A DNA stretch of 64,000 nt from Maridesulfovibrio sp. (GTDB lineage: Bacteria; Desulfobacterota; Desulfovibrionia; Desulfovibrionales; Desulfovibrionaceae), in NCBI RefSeq assembly GCF_963676065.1, contig NZ_OY780933.1, forward strand, positions 124,001-188,000, given 5' to 3'. Of this stretch, positions 8,789 through 21,108 are shown piece by piece; the first letter of the stretch is position 1; each line of letters begins with the position of its first letter. The position numbers and the translations under genes were made by a program. A model generated the notes under the pieces. That model was not told where the DNA came from, ran no database searches, and saw only the letters and a program-made list of their open reading frames with translations.

Positions 8789-10534
8789 TTATTTAGCTTC
8801 AAGTCCCCATGACTGCCACATCTCGGCACGCCATGTTTTGAAGGCTTCACTGAAACCATCAAGGGGAAGTTCAGTTTTTTCACCGGTCTTACGGTTTTTG
8901 GCTTCGACAATGCCGTTTTTCAGTCCCTTGCCGCCGATAACCAGCTGCATGGGATAACCGATCAGGTCAGCGTCAGCAAATTTAACGCCCGGACGTTCCT
9001 TGCGGTCATCGTAGGCTGCATCGATGCCCATATCCATAAGCTCATTGTAGAGTTCTTCCGCTTTTTCATTAACAGCGGCATCCTTACCGCCGAGGGAAAT
9101 CACGCACACTTCAAAAGGTGCGATGGTCGGGGGGAAGATTGCGCCGTTTTCATCATTGTTCTGCTCAATGGCGGAAGCAACAATACGGGAAACACCGATA
9201 CCGTAACAGCCCATAACCATGGGCTGGCTCTTTCCATTCTCATCAAGAAAAACAGCTTCCATGGATTTGGAATATTTGGAACCGAGTTTGAAAACGTGTC
9301 CCACTTCGATTCCCTTGGTAAATTCAATGGCAGCGCCGCACTCGGGGCAGGGATCAGCCTCTGTGATTACCCGCAGGTCTGCGAACTGTTCGATTTTGCA
9401 GTCACGGCCGAGTGAAAGGTGCCTGATGTGTGTGTCACCTTTGTTGGCCCCTGCAATCCAATCGGTTGCGGCGAGCAGTTCATGATCGGCGAATACGCGC
9501 TCAATCTTGAGTCCGACAGGTCCGGCGAAGCCGACAGGAGCTCCGGTCCATTCCTTGACCTGCTCTTCGCTTGCCATTTCAATCTCATTTCCGCCGACCA
9601 GATTGCGCAGCTTAACGTCATTCAACTCACGATCGCCACGAACCAGAGCGGCAACAGGTTCACCGTCAACGGTAAAGAGCAGGGTCTTGACCAGCTTATC
9701 CTGACTTACACCCAGAAATTCGCAGACTTCTTCCACGGTGTGCTTACCCGGAGTGGCTACTTCTTCAATAGCAGCGCACTCGGCACTGAGCATGCTTTCA
9801 CCGGCGGGCGCTGCAACCTTGGCTTTTTCAAGGTTGGCCGCATAGCCGCATTTTTCGTCCTGGCATACTGCGATGGTATCTTCACCGGTATCGGCCAGTA
9901 CATGGAATTCATGCGAAAAATCACCGCCGATAGCACCTGAGTCCGCCTGTACGGGGCGAAAATCAAGTCCGATACGGGTAAAGGCTTTTTTGTAGGCCTC
10001 AAACATACCACGATAGGATTCTTCTGCTCCGGCCTCATCTTTATCAAAAGAGTAACCGTCTTTCATGATGAATTCACGGCCGCGCATCAGGCCGAAACGG
10101 GGGCGGATTTCATCACGGAACTTGGTCTGGATCTGATATAGATTGATGGGCAACTGCTTGTACGATTTGACTTCTCCGCGCACGAGATCAGTAACAACTT
10201 CTTCGTGGGTTGGTCCGAGGCAGTAATCACGTCCGTGACGGTCATTAATGCGCAGCAGTTCTTTTCCGTAATAATCCCAGCGTCCTGTTTCCTTCCAGAG
10301 GTCGCCGGGCTGAACCATCGGCATAAGCACTTCCAGCGCTCCGGCGCGGTTCATTTCTTCACGCACGATGCTGGCAACCTTGTTCACGGACTTAAAGCCC
10401 AGCGGCAGGTAGCTGTAGATACCGCTGGTCAGCTTACGGATCATGCCCGCACGCATCAGCAGTTTATGGGAAACCACTTCCGCTTCGGAAGGATCTTCTT
10501 TCAATGTGGGAATATAGTAACGGCTTAAACGCAT
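8789..10534 (-). CDS. proS: Prolyl-tRNA synthetase
   Basis: This 581-residue class II aminoacyl-tRNA synthetase is of the bacterial type, with the editing (INS) domain inserted between motifs 2 and 3. The catalytic core shows [12 protein letters not shown] and [21 protein letters not shown]; the editing domain covers roughly residues 230-385; motif 3 appears as [19 protein letters not shown]. The length matches the usual 570-580 residues. Its start codon directly abuts the ispG stop, so the two are probably translated from one mRNA. Confidence 0.97.
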   Translation of the reverse strand: MRLSRYYIPTLKEDPSEAEVVSHKLLMRAGMIRKLTSGIYSYLPLGFKSVNKVASIVREEMNRAGALEVLMPMVQPGDLWKETGRWDYYGKELLRINDRHGRDYCLGPTHEEVVTDLVRGEVKSYKQLPINLYQIQTKFRDEIRPRFGLMRGREFIMKDGYSFDKDEAGAEESYRGMFEAYKKAFTRIGLDFRPVQADSGAIGGDFSHEFHVLADTGEDTIAVCQDEKCGYAANLEKAKVAAPAGESMLSAECAAIEEVATPGKHTVEEVCEFLGVSQDKLVKTLLFTVDGEPVAALVRGDRELNDVKLRNLVGGNEIEMASEEQVKEWTGAPVGFAGPVGLKIERVFADHELLAATDWIAGANKGDTHIRHLSLGRDCKIEQFADLRVITEADPCPECGAAIEFTKGIEVGHVFKLGSKYSKSMEAVFLDENGKSQPMVMGCYGIGVSRIVASAIEQNNDENGAIFPPTIAPFEVCVISLGGKDAAVNEKAEELYNELMDMGIDAAYDDRKERPGVKFADADLIGYPMQLVIGGKGLKNGIVEAKNRKTGEKTELPLDGFSEAFKTWRAEMWQSWGLEAK

Positions 10535-11611
10535 TTATTGTCCTCTCTTTTCTTTCAAAAATAATTCGATTTCTTTCATAAATTCAGGCAGCAGATTTTC
10601 ATCGCCCTTGACTTTGCGTATAACTTCGCCCTTACGGAAGATGATGCCCAGTCCTCGGCCTCCGGCAATACCGATATCAGCCTCGCGGGCTTCGCCGGGA
10701 CCGTTTACCACGCACCCCATAACCGCGACGGTAAAAGTTTCCTTTACGCCGCGTAGATTATCTTCAACTTTCTGGGCCAGTCCGATAAGGTCAATCTCTG
10801 TTCTCCCACATGTGGGGCAGGAAACGATTTCCGGGCCGCGCTCACGAAGTCCCAGCGAACGCAGGATTTCCCACGCAACGCCGACTTCAGCAACCGGATC
10901 ATGAGTCAGGGAAACACGCATGGTATCGCCCAGCCCTTCCCAGAACAGGATACCCAGTCCAACGGATGATTTGACCGCGCCGCGCACCAGAGTACCGGCT
11001 TCAGTAATGCCCACATGCTGCGGGTAATCCACCTTTTCAGCCAGCAATTTGTAAGCTGCTATGGTATTCAGTACAGATGATGATTTCAGGGAAATCTTGG
11101 TGTTGTAGAAATCTCTCTTTTCCAGCAAAGCCACGTGTTCCAGCGCGCTTTCGACCATCGCTTCCGGGGTCGGACCGCCATACTTGGCGAGCAGTGCTTT
11201 GTCCAGTGAGCCACCGTTTACGCCGATGCGGATAGGAACGCTGTGTTCCTTGGCAGCAGCGACAACGGAATCAACCTTGTCCTCTCCGCCGATGTTACCG
11301 GGGTTGATGCGCAGTGCGTCTATTCCGGCGTCAATAGCCGCAAGGGCAAGACGGTAATCAAAATGAATGTCCGCCACCAACGGCACCGGAGAATTTTTGC
11401 GGATCTGCACCAATGCTTTAGCGGCTTCTTCATCGGGAACAGCTACACGCACGATTTCGCATCCGGCCTCGGCCAGAGCGTCAATCTGCGCCCCGGTGGC
11501 AATAGCGTCGCGGGTATCAGTGTTGCACATGGACTGGACCCTGATCGGGTTGTCTCCGCCAATGCCGACATCCCCGATGAACAATTCTCGGGTCTTTTTT
11601 CTATTGATCAT
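10535..11611 (-). CDS. ispG: 4-hydroxy-3-methylbut-2-en-1-yl diphosphate synthase
   Basis: This 358-residue iron-sulfur enzyme converts methylerythritol cyclodiphosphate to HMBPP, the penultimate MEP-pathway step. It has the TIM-barrel N-terminus (VRVAVPDEEAAKAL, PLVADIHFDYRLAL) and the [4Fe-4S] cysteines in CPTCGRTEIDL and GCVVNGPGEAR. AGGTG lies upstream of the ATG. It heads the minus-strand run that ends with dxs, so an early and a late step of the same pathway share one transcriptional direction. Confidence 0.97.
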   Translation of the reverse strand: MINRKKTRELFIGDVGIGGDNPIRVQSMCNTDTRDAIATGAQIDALAEAGCEIVRVAVPDEEAAKALVQIRKNSPVPLVADIHFDYRLALAAIDAGIDALRINPGNIGGEDKVDSVVAAAKEHSVPIRIGVNGGSLDKALLAKYGGPTPEAMVESALEHVALLEKRDFYNTKISLKSSSVLNTIAAYKLLAEKVDYPQHVGITEAGTLVRGAVKSSVGLGILFWEGLGDTMRVSLTHDPVAEVGVAWEILRSLGLRERGPEIVSCPTCGRTEIDLIGLAQKVEDNLRGVKETFTVAVMGCVVNGPGEAREADIGIAGGRGLGIIFRKGEVIRKVKGDENLLPEFMKEIELFLKEKRGQ

Positions 11612-11839
11612 TTTTCACCTGATTTATTCAGTTTGGCTGCTAATTAAGAAATAACGTGCGCGGTAGCATAATACATATTGCCATGAGAGCCAAGGGAAGC
11701 CTCACCCGATTCAGCGACGGCCTATCCGGTACGTAAGGGCCTTCAGTAAAAGGACTTAATATTCCAAAGGCAGTCAGCTCAATTCACGTTCGGTATTAGC
11801 AGCATTGTACTGATGAAAAACAGCAACGAGGTTAATATT

Positions 11840-12547
11840 TTACTTTACCCAGTTTATCTCCGGACATTTGGCAAAATGATTTTCACCAAGGAACGAACCG
11901 GGCTTCTTGGTGTAAAGCATGGGATGATGACTCTCAAGCTTATTTGCAACTGGAACGAAATCTCCCATTTCGCATGCGTTTCCACCCCAGAGAAGCCATC
12001 TGGCCTGAGGATTTTTCCGGTAAATGAAGCGAAGCAGACCGTCGGCGAATGATTGCCATTTTTCGCGATGGCTGTTCGACTCGCCTACTTTGCAGGTCAG
12101 GGCGGTATTTAAAAAGAGAACGCCCTGCTCTTCAAGGTGCGGGAACAGTTTTTTCGGAGGCAGGAGCGGAAAGTTACCATTAGCGATATCCTTACGTACC
12201 ACGCTAATACCGGCCACTTCGTCAAGCTCCATGTAATTCTTATGAAAAAGTTTGATCATATTGCCCAGTGAATTATTTACCGGATCTTCCCAGCTTTTGA
12301 TGTCACCAACTTCAAAGGCTCTGCCGGTGGCAACCCCCGCCTGCGGATACGGGTCCTGTCCGAGGATGACTACTTTCACATTGGAAAGGTCCATCTTGCT
12401 AAACCTTAATACTTTATCAGCAGCGGGCGTAAAATCATTTCCGATTGAAGAGCTGATCCTGTCCAGTTCCATCATCCGGGGAAGGGTAAAAAATCCACGC
12501 CAAGACTCATGCACCTCATAACCGTGCAAACAAAAATTAACTCTCAT
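11840..12547 (-). CDS. ung: Uracil-DNA glycosylase, family 1
   Basis: This 235-residue base-excision enzyme removes uracil from DNA. The water-activating motif appears as GQDPYPQAGVATGRAF; the family usually has GQDPYHG, so the His is replaced by Pro while the Asp and Tyr are kept. LFLNTALTCKVGESNSH corresponds to the uracil-recognition segment. The C-terminal motif is HHPMLYTKKPGSFLGENHF in place of HPSPLS plus downstream residues. The changes are conservative enough for an active enzyme. It follows the reductase-like gene with a 21-base gap and is probably co-transcribed. Confidence 0.88.
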   Translation of the reverse strand: MRVNFCLHGYEVHESWRGFFTLPRMMELDRISSSIGNDFTPAADKVLRFSKMDLSNVKVVILGQDPYPQAGVATGRAFEVGDIKSWEDPVNNSLGNMIKLFHKNYMELDEVAGISVVRKDIANGNFPLLPPKKLFPHLEEQGVLFLNTALTCKVGESNSHREKWQSFADGLLRFIYRKNPQARWLLWGGNACEMGDFVPVANKLESHHPMLYTKKPGSFLGENHFAKCPEINWVK

Positions 12548-12568
12548 AACTTATATTCTCTCTTTATC

Positions 12569-13273
12569 TTAAAAATATCCCATGGAAGTGAGCTGTTCCA
12601 GATTGCGTTCCTTGGCTGCGCTACGTCCGTCACGTTCGCTGCTGCCGCCCTTTGCGGTGCAGGGCTGACACCCAAGAGACCGGTAACCCTGATCATATAG
12701 CTCGCAGTACGGAAGCCCATGCATGGTGATGAACGACCATATGTCCATCTCTGTCCACTCAAGAATGGGATTGAGCAGGGTGTGGTCGGGATTATCACGC
12801 ACTTCCATATATTTTCTAACGGCCCTTCCGGGATGTTCATCCCTGCGGATTCCGGTAATAAGCAGATCTATTTCAAATTTTTCTATAGCCTGCTGCAAGG
12901 GCTTGATTTTGAGGTCGGCGCAGCATTTTACAGGGTCCTCGGCCACAGGATAACCGGAGAGGTCCACATCCGGCCGGATTACCTTCACATCAACTCCCCA
13001 CTGCAAAGCTACGCGGTCCCGGAAAGACATTACTTCGCTGAATTTTATTCCGGTATCAATGGATAATGCTCGGGGAACCAGCACAAGTGAGGCTTCTTTT
13101 CCCTTGCTTTTAAGGACTTCGCGCCAGAGTGCCAGCACGACAGTGGAATCTTTGCCTCCGGTCCAAGCCACTGCGATGCGCTCGGGAGGGTACATTTCAA
13201 GCATACCGGACATTAATCCGGCTGTGTGCTCCACCTTGGCATCAAGAGGGGAAGATGCGTTTATTTCAGTCAA
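12569..13273 (-). CDS. APS/PAPS-reductase-family protein with PP-loop and iron-sulfur cysteines
   Basis: From the chosen start this is 234 residues. The PP-loop is TGGKDSTVV, which resembles CysD (sulfate adenylyltransferase subunit 2) more than CysH. IDTGIKF and the C-terminal SERDGRS...MGYF are also CysD-like. However, KCCADLK and GCQPCTA give the CC plus CxxC pattern of [4Fe-4S] APS reductases. It may be an adenylyl-sulfate reductase or a related sulfur-transfer enzyme. The TTG at 13273 is preferred because AAGGAG lies six bases upstream; the ATG at 13390 would add 39 residues but has no binding site. It lies just upstream of ung. Confidence 0.75.
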   Translation of the reverse strand: MTEINASSPLDAKVEHTAGLMSGMLEMYPPERIAVAWTGGKDSTVVLALWREVLKSKGKEASLVLVPRALSIDTGIKFSEVMSFRDRVALQWGVDVKVIRPDVDLSGYPVAEDPVKCCADLKIKPLQQAIEKFEIDLLITGIRRDEHPGRAVRKYMEVRDNPDHTLLNPILEWTEMDIWSFITMHGLPYCELYDQGYRSLGCQPCTAKGGSSERDGRSAAKERNLEQLTSMGYF

Positions 13274-13530
13274 AATCAACTCCTTGGGAAAAGTGGTTCC
13301 CTTGTTGCCTGAAACGGTTCTTTTTGCAAGTATGGCTGAGGCCGTAGGATCAGCTCGTAAATGTATGTTCAGGTGTTTTTTTTCTTGCATTTCATAACTT
13401 ACAGCTATATGCCCTACCTCGCTTTAATTAGAAGCTTACTACTGCGAATAAACCGGATAACATATTCATATCCTGACAAAACTGCACCAAGCTTCATTTT
13501 TCTGCACATTTTACACATATGGAGCAGCTT

Positions 13531-14001
13531 ATGAACTGTCCTGAATACATACAGGGAAAGACGGTCGTCGGCTGGAGGGAATGGGCCGCATTTCCGCAAT
13601 TAAATATTCCGGCTATCAAATTTAAAACTGATACCGGAGCGAAAACTTCCTGCCTGCATTCTTTTCAGCAGGATTTTTTCGAGCGGCAGGGGCAAAAATG
13701 GATTCGGTTCGGCATTCATCCGGTACAAAAACGTACTGATGTGGAAATTTTCTGCGAAGCGCCTGTTGTAGATTTTCGCACAGTCACCAATTCCGGTGGA
13801 ATAAGTGAAGACCGGCCTGTGATCAGTTCTCAGTTGGTGCTGGGTAACATGAGCTGGAATATTGAACTGACCCTTACCAACCGTGATTCCATGAAATTCC
13901 GAATGCTTCTGGGCAGGTCGGCCATGGTGGAACGGCTCATTGTAGATCCGGACGGATCTTACCTGTTGGGCAGGAAACACGCTGCTGAATATTATAAATA
14001 A
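13531..14001 (+). CDS. RimK-associated retropepsin-like / ATP-dependent zinc protease family protein
   Basis: This protein of about 156 residues belongs to the group usually annotated as putative ATP-dependent zinc protease (COG4067 type). KTVVGWREWAAFPQL is followed by the aspartic-protease-like FKTDTGAKTSCLH, and near the end comes RMLLGRSAM. The D-T-G-A motif supports a retropepsin-like fold. The ATG at 13531 is preferred over 13519 because GGAG lies six bases before it. It is followed 18 bases later by rimK; this pairing is recurrent in bacteria and suggests processing of a RimK-made peptide tail or ligand, which is inference. Confidence 0.85.
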   Translation: MNCPEYIQGKTVVGWREWAAFPQLNIPAIKFKTDTGAKTSCLHSFQQDFFERQGQKWIRFGIHPVQKRTDVEIFCEAPVVDFRTVTNSGGISEDRPVISSQLVLGNMSWNIELTLTNRDSMKFRMLLGRSAMVERLIVDPDGSYLLGRKHAAEYYK

Positions 14002-14019
14002 TTTTTTCGGGAGGCACGA

Positions 14020-14925
14020 ATGAAAATCGGCATCCTTTCCCGTAAACGGGAACTCTACTCGACCAATTCCCTGGTTGAAGCCTGCAAGGCTCGCGGCCAT
14101 GAAGTAAGGGTTATCAACCCTCTGCGCTGCTACATGAACATAACTTCTCACAACCCCAGCATTCTCTACAAAGGGGAAAAGCTGGAAGGGTTTGACGCCA
14201 TCATCCCACGCATAGGTGCGTCCGTCACCTTTTACGGCTGCGCGGTGGTTCGCCAGTTTGAAATGATGGGGGTCTATTGTGTAAATGAATCCGTTGCCAT
14301 CTCCCGCTCACGCGATAAACTTCGCAGCCTGCAACTGCTGGCCCGCAAAGGCATAGGGCTTCCTGTTACGGCCTTTGCCAACTCCACCCAGTACACGGAA
14401 GACCTGATTGATATCGTCGGCGGAGCCCCGCTGGTCATCAAACTGCTGGAAGGAACACAGGGTAAAGGAGTCGTACTTGCGGAGACCAGAAACACCGCTG
14501 CGAGTATAATCGAGGCATTCAAGGGTCTTGAGGCCAACATTCTGGTACAGGAATTTATATCCGAAGCCTCCGGTTCAGATATACGTTGTCTTGTGGTCGG
14601 AGACAAAGTCATAGCTTCCATGAAACGACAGGGCCGCGAAGGAGACTTCCGCTCCAATCTGCATCAGGGCGGGTCCGCCACTCAGGTAAAAATCACACCT
14701 GAGGAGCGCTCTACAGCTGTACGCAGCGCCAAAATCATGGGGCTCGGTTTCTGCGGTGTGGATATCCTCCGCTCAAATCACGGTCCGGTAGTTATGGAAG
14801 TTAACTCTTCCCCCGGTCTTGAAGGCATAGAAAGAACTACTGACATCGACGTTGCCGGAAAACTCATCTCCTACATCGAAAAAAACGCCCAGCCCGGAAA
14901 GACAAAAACAAAAGGCAAAGGCTAA
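14020..14925 (+). CDS. rimK: RimK-family ATP-grasp glutamate ligase
   Basis: This 301-residue ATP-grasp ligase resembles RimK, which adds glutamate residues to the C-terminus of ribosomal protein S6. The N-terminal domain [21 protein letters not shown], the ATP-grasp lysine segment [19 protein letters not shown], the QEFI strand, and the metal-binding end [15 protein letters not shown] are intact. GGGAGG lies upstream. It forms a two-gene unit with the protease-like gene and ends at a strong terminator. The substrate in this organism is not shown by the sequence. Confidence 0.92.
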   Translation: MKIGILSRKRELYSTNSLVEACKARGHEVRVINPLRCYMNITSHNPSILYKGEKLEGFDAIIPRIGASVTFYGCAVVRQFEMMGVYCVNESVAISRSRDKLRSLQLLARKGIGLPVTAFANSTQYTEDLIDIVGGAPLVIKLLEGTQGKGVVLAETRNTAASIIEAFKGLEANILVQEFISEASGSDIRCLVVGDKVIASMKRQGREGDFRSNLHQGGSATQVKITPEERSTAVRSAKIMGLGFCGVDILRSNHGPVVMEVNSSPGLEGIERTTDIDVAGKLISYIEKNAQPGKTKTKGKG

Positions 14926-14946
14926 ACCGCATTTCAATAAAAAAGA

Positions 14947-14985
14947 GAAGGCCCCCCGCATCATCTGATGTGGGGGGCCTTCTTT
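14947..14985. terminator. Intrinsic terminator between rimK and PFOR
   Basis: GAAGGCCCCCC and its complement form an 11-bp stem that continues through GCATCA/TGATGT with one G-T pair. T residues follow on the plus strand and A/T-rich sequence on the other. It lies between convergent genes and may serve both. Confidence 0.85.
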
Positions 14986-15012
14986 GGTTCTTAAGCTATT
15001 TCCGGAAACGGA

Positions 15013-18540
<3,528 letters not shown>

Positions 18541-18640
18541 TTAATTCTCCGTGTCTTTATGGTTGGGAAGGCGTGCGGCGAAAAGTGTAGCACACTACCC
18601 CACGCGTTGCCTACCCGAATTTAACGGCTTTCGGGTTGAA

Positions 18641-18661
18641 CTGCCCAAATAAATTGGGCAG
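18641..18661. other. Hairpin in the pta-PFOR gap
   Basis: CTGCCCAA-ATAAA-TTGGGCAG is an 8-bp perfect stem in the 231-base gap between pta and the PFOR gene. No T-tract follows on either side, so it is not a convincing terminator. It would lie in the 5' leader of the PFOR message or between two cistrons. No gene is seen in this gap. Confidence 0.45.
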
Positions 18662-18768
18662 CCGTTCAAAATCCTTGAAACACCGGCACTTCCGGGTTTT
18701 ATTTTATCGCAAACTAAAGATTATCGCCCTTGATAGGGTGTTCAATCACTCAAAAATAATTTTTAGAT

Positions 18769-20898
18769 TTATTCGCCCTTTGTTTGATTCTTACGCTCTT
18801 CTTTTTCAGCAATGGCCTGAATAGCAGTGATCGCGACGGTATTGACCACATCGCGAACGGTGCAGCCACGGCTGAGATCGTTGACCGGTTTTTTTAAACC
18901 CTGCAGGACCGGGCCGATAGCCACTGAATCCGGCTGTGAACGCTGCACAGCCTTATAAGTATTGTTACCGGTGTTGAGGTCGGGAAAAATAAGTACAGTG
19001 GCACGACCGGCCACATCACTTTCCGGCATCAGCTCGGCAGCGACCTCCGGGTCTACGGCAGCGTCGTACTGGAGAGGACCTTCCACCGCAAGATCAGGTT
19101 TTTTCTGACGGATTATTTCGGTTGCTTCCTTAACTTTATCTACGGAAGAACCCTTCCCCGATTCTCCGGTGGAATATGAAAGCATGGCCACCCTCGGTTC
19201 AATGCCGAAGATGGAAGCGGTATGAGCGGAACTGATGGCAATATCGGCCAGTTCCTGAGCATTGGGATTTGGGTTTACCGCGCAATCACCGTAAACCGTA
19301 ACCTGATCATTCTGACACATGAGGAACACACTGGAAACAATAGAAAATCCGGGCTTGGTCTTGATAAATTCAAATGCAGGGCGGATCGTCTGGGCTGTTG
19401 TGGTGATGGAGCCGGAAACCATGCCGTCTGCGATTCCGGTATAAACCATCATGGTTCCGAAATACGTCGGATCGCTCATGCGGTCACGGGCATCGTCTTT
19501 CACAATACACTTGTGCTTGCGAAGTTCAAAATACTCATCCACAAACCTGTCAAAATATTCAGACTTGGCCGGGTTGATAATATCAATTCCCTTTAAGCTT
19601 ACCCCGAGGTTGGAAGCAACACTACGCACTTCATCCTCATTACCCAGCAGAGTCAGCTTCACAACATCCCTGCGACACAGAATATCCGCAGCGCGCAGAA
19701 TGCGTTCTTCCTTACCTTCGGGCAGAACAATGTTCTGAGTTTTTTCACGGGCCTTATGCAGCAGCGTATGCTCAAACATGAACGGGGTGATTCTGGAGGA
19801 ACGGCTGGAGACCAGTCTCTGCTGCAATTCATGGGAATCCACGCAGGTTTCAAACAATCCCATGGCCGAGAGCACCTTGGCCTGATTTTCCGGGTCTATC
19901 TTGCCGTGCAGACCGCGCAAAATCTGGGCGGTTTTATAGGTATGCCCAGGGGCCACGAGTATGGGCAGAGGCACTCCCTTCCACCCTTCTATTAAATGAT
20001 GGATGGTCATGGCCGGTTTTATACCGCCGGTCAGCAGAATTCCGGATACATTAGGATAAGAATCGGAAAGACGCGATGACAGGCTGGCAAGAATTATATC
20101 CGAACGGTCACCGGGTGTAATTATCAGGCTGCCGTCATTCACGTATTTGAGAAAATTTTCAATCTGCATCGCTGCGACTACGTAATCATCAATGGGTGTA
20201 TCAAGACGATCCTTACCGTAAAGCACATTACAATCCAGCCACTTTACGACATCGTTCATGGTCGGATTACCCAGCCGTTTATCATCGGGCAGAACGTAGA
20301 CCAGCGGACTGTTATCGCTTTTCAGACAGCCGCGCAGACGTTCGGCAAGATCAGGGGAAAAATATTTTGAGGCCCGGTTGACCATCACCGAGATAACTTC
20401 AAGTCCCTTTTCCTCGAACATGGCGACGGTTCGATTGGCCAGATCACATATTTCATCTTCATAGCTGTCCATTGCATTAAGCACAGCCAGAACCGGACAG
20501 CTGAGATTGCTGGCAACATCCAGATTTATTTCAAATTCGACTGCGGCTTCACCGCCGAGATAGTCCGTACCCTCGCAGAGCACAAAATCGTAATTCTGCT
20601 CAAGCTCCTTGAACCGGTCGAGGATATTTTCCATTAGCAGGGAATGTTTGCCGTCATTGAGCAGCCGGGTGGCTTCGCTCTGGGTGTATGCGAATGTGGT
20701 TTTATAATCCTGTTGAAGCTTGAAATGACGCAGGATGAGATCAATATCATGATCCCGGTCCCGGTAGTTGTCGTGAATTATGGGTCTGAAAATGGCTACC
20801 TTGCGCAAATGGGTCAAAAGCAGCTGCATCACCCCGAGGACGATTGCTGATTTTCCGCTCCGGGCCTCTGTAGCCGCGATATACAAGCTCTTTGACAT
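18769..20898 (-). CDS. pta: Phosphate acetyltransferase, long form
   Basis: From the preferred start it has 709 residues and converts acetyl-CoA plus phosphate into acetyl phosphate. An N-terminal dethiobiotin-synthetase-like domain (ATEARSGKSAIVLGVM) comes first, then a DRTGG-type regulatory region (residues about 200-330). The catalytic PTA domain from about 380 includes DGMVSGSITTTAQTIRPAF and FPDLNTGNNTYKAVQR. The ATG at 20898 has GGAGAAAG directly upstream; the longer frame to 20943 has no binding site. It lies between the dicarboxylate block and PFOR. No acetate kinase gene is in the window. Confidence 0.95.
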   Translation of the reverse strand: MSKSLYIAATEARSGKSAIVLGVMQLLLTHLRKVAIFRPIIHDNYRDRDHDIDLILRHFKLQQDYKTTFAYTQSEATRLLNDGKHSLLMENILDRFKELEQNYDFVLCEGTDYLGGEAAVEFEINLDVASNLSCPVLAVLNAMDSYEDEICDLANRTVAMFEEKGLEVISVMVNRASKYFSPDLAERLRGCLKSDNSPLVYVLPDDKRLGNPTMNDVVKWLDCNVLYGKDRLDTPIDDYVVAAMQIENFLKYVNDGSLIITPGDRSDIILASLSSRLSDSYPNVSGILLTGGIKPAMTIHHLIEGWKGVPLPILVAPGHTYKTAQILRGLHGKIDPENQAKVLSAMGLFETCVDSHELQQRLVSSRSSRITPFMFEHTLLHKAREKTQNIVLPEGKEERILRAADILCRRDVVKLTLLGNEDEVRSVASNLGVSLKGIDIINPAKSEYFDRFVDEYFELRKHKCIVKDDARDRMSDPTYFGTMMVYTGIADGMVSGSITTTAQTIRPAFEFIKTKPGFSIVSSVFLMCQNDQVTVYGDCAVNPNPNAQELADIAISSAHTASIFGIEPRVAMLSYSTGESGKGSSVDKVKEATEIIRQKKPDLAVEGPLQYDAAVDPEVAAELMPESDVAGRATVLIFPDLNTGNNTYKAVQRSQPDSVAIGPVLQGLKKPVNDLSRGCTVRDVVNTVAITAIQAIAEKEERKNQTKGE

Positions 20899-21073
20899 TC
20901 TTTCTCCTGATTCAGTTAATACATCGGAAAGCATTAATACCAAATCTTTTATTTTTAATCACGTCCGTGAAGTGACGTAAAAGAGAAATTAACTGAGCTT
21001 ACTGACAAAGGACTATGTCAGGCTGGATTATTATTAAACGGGCTGTGACTGGCACGGCCCTTATAATGGTTCC

Positions 21074-21093
21074 CGGGCGGAACAATCCGCCCG
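21074..21093. terminator. Hairpin after the DASS carrier gene
   Basis: CGGGCGGA-ACAA-TCCGCCCG is an 8-bp GC-rich perfect stem starting 16 bases after the carrier stop on the minus strand. There is no U-tract. It may end transcription partly or protect the 3' end of the upstream message from exonucleases. The remaining part of the gap to pta holds no gene. Confidence 0.5.
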
Positions 21094-21108
21094 AGAAGTC
21101 AGGGGGTG

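Noticed and set aside
11612..11839. Possible small gene or RNA between ispG and ung
   Set aside because: No frame with a binding site and no strong hairpin was found in these 228 bases; probably only the ispG promoter region.
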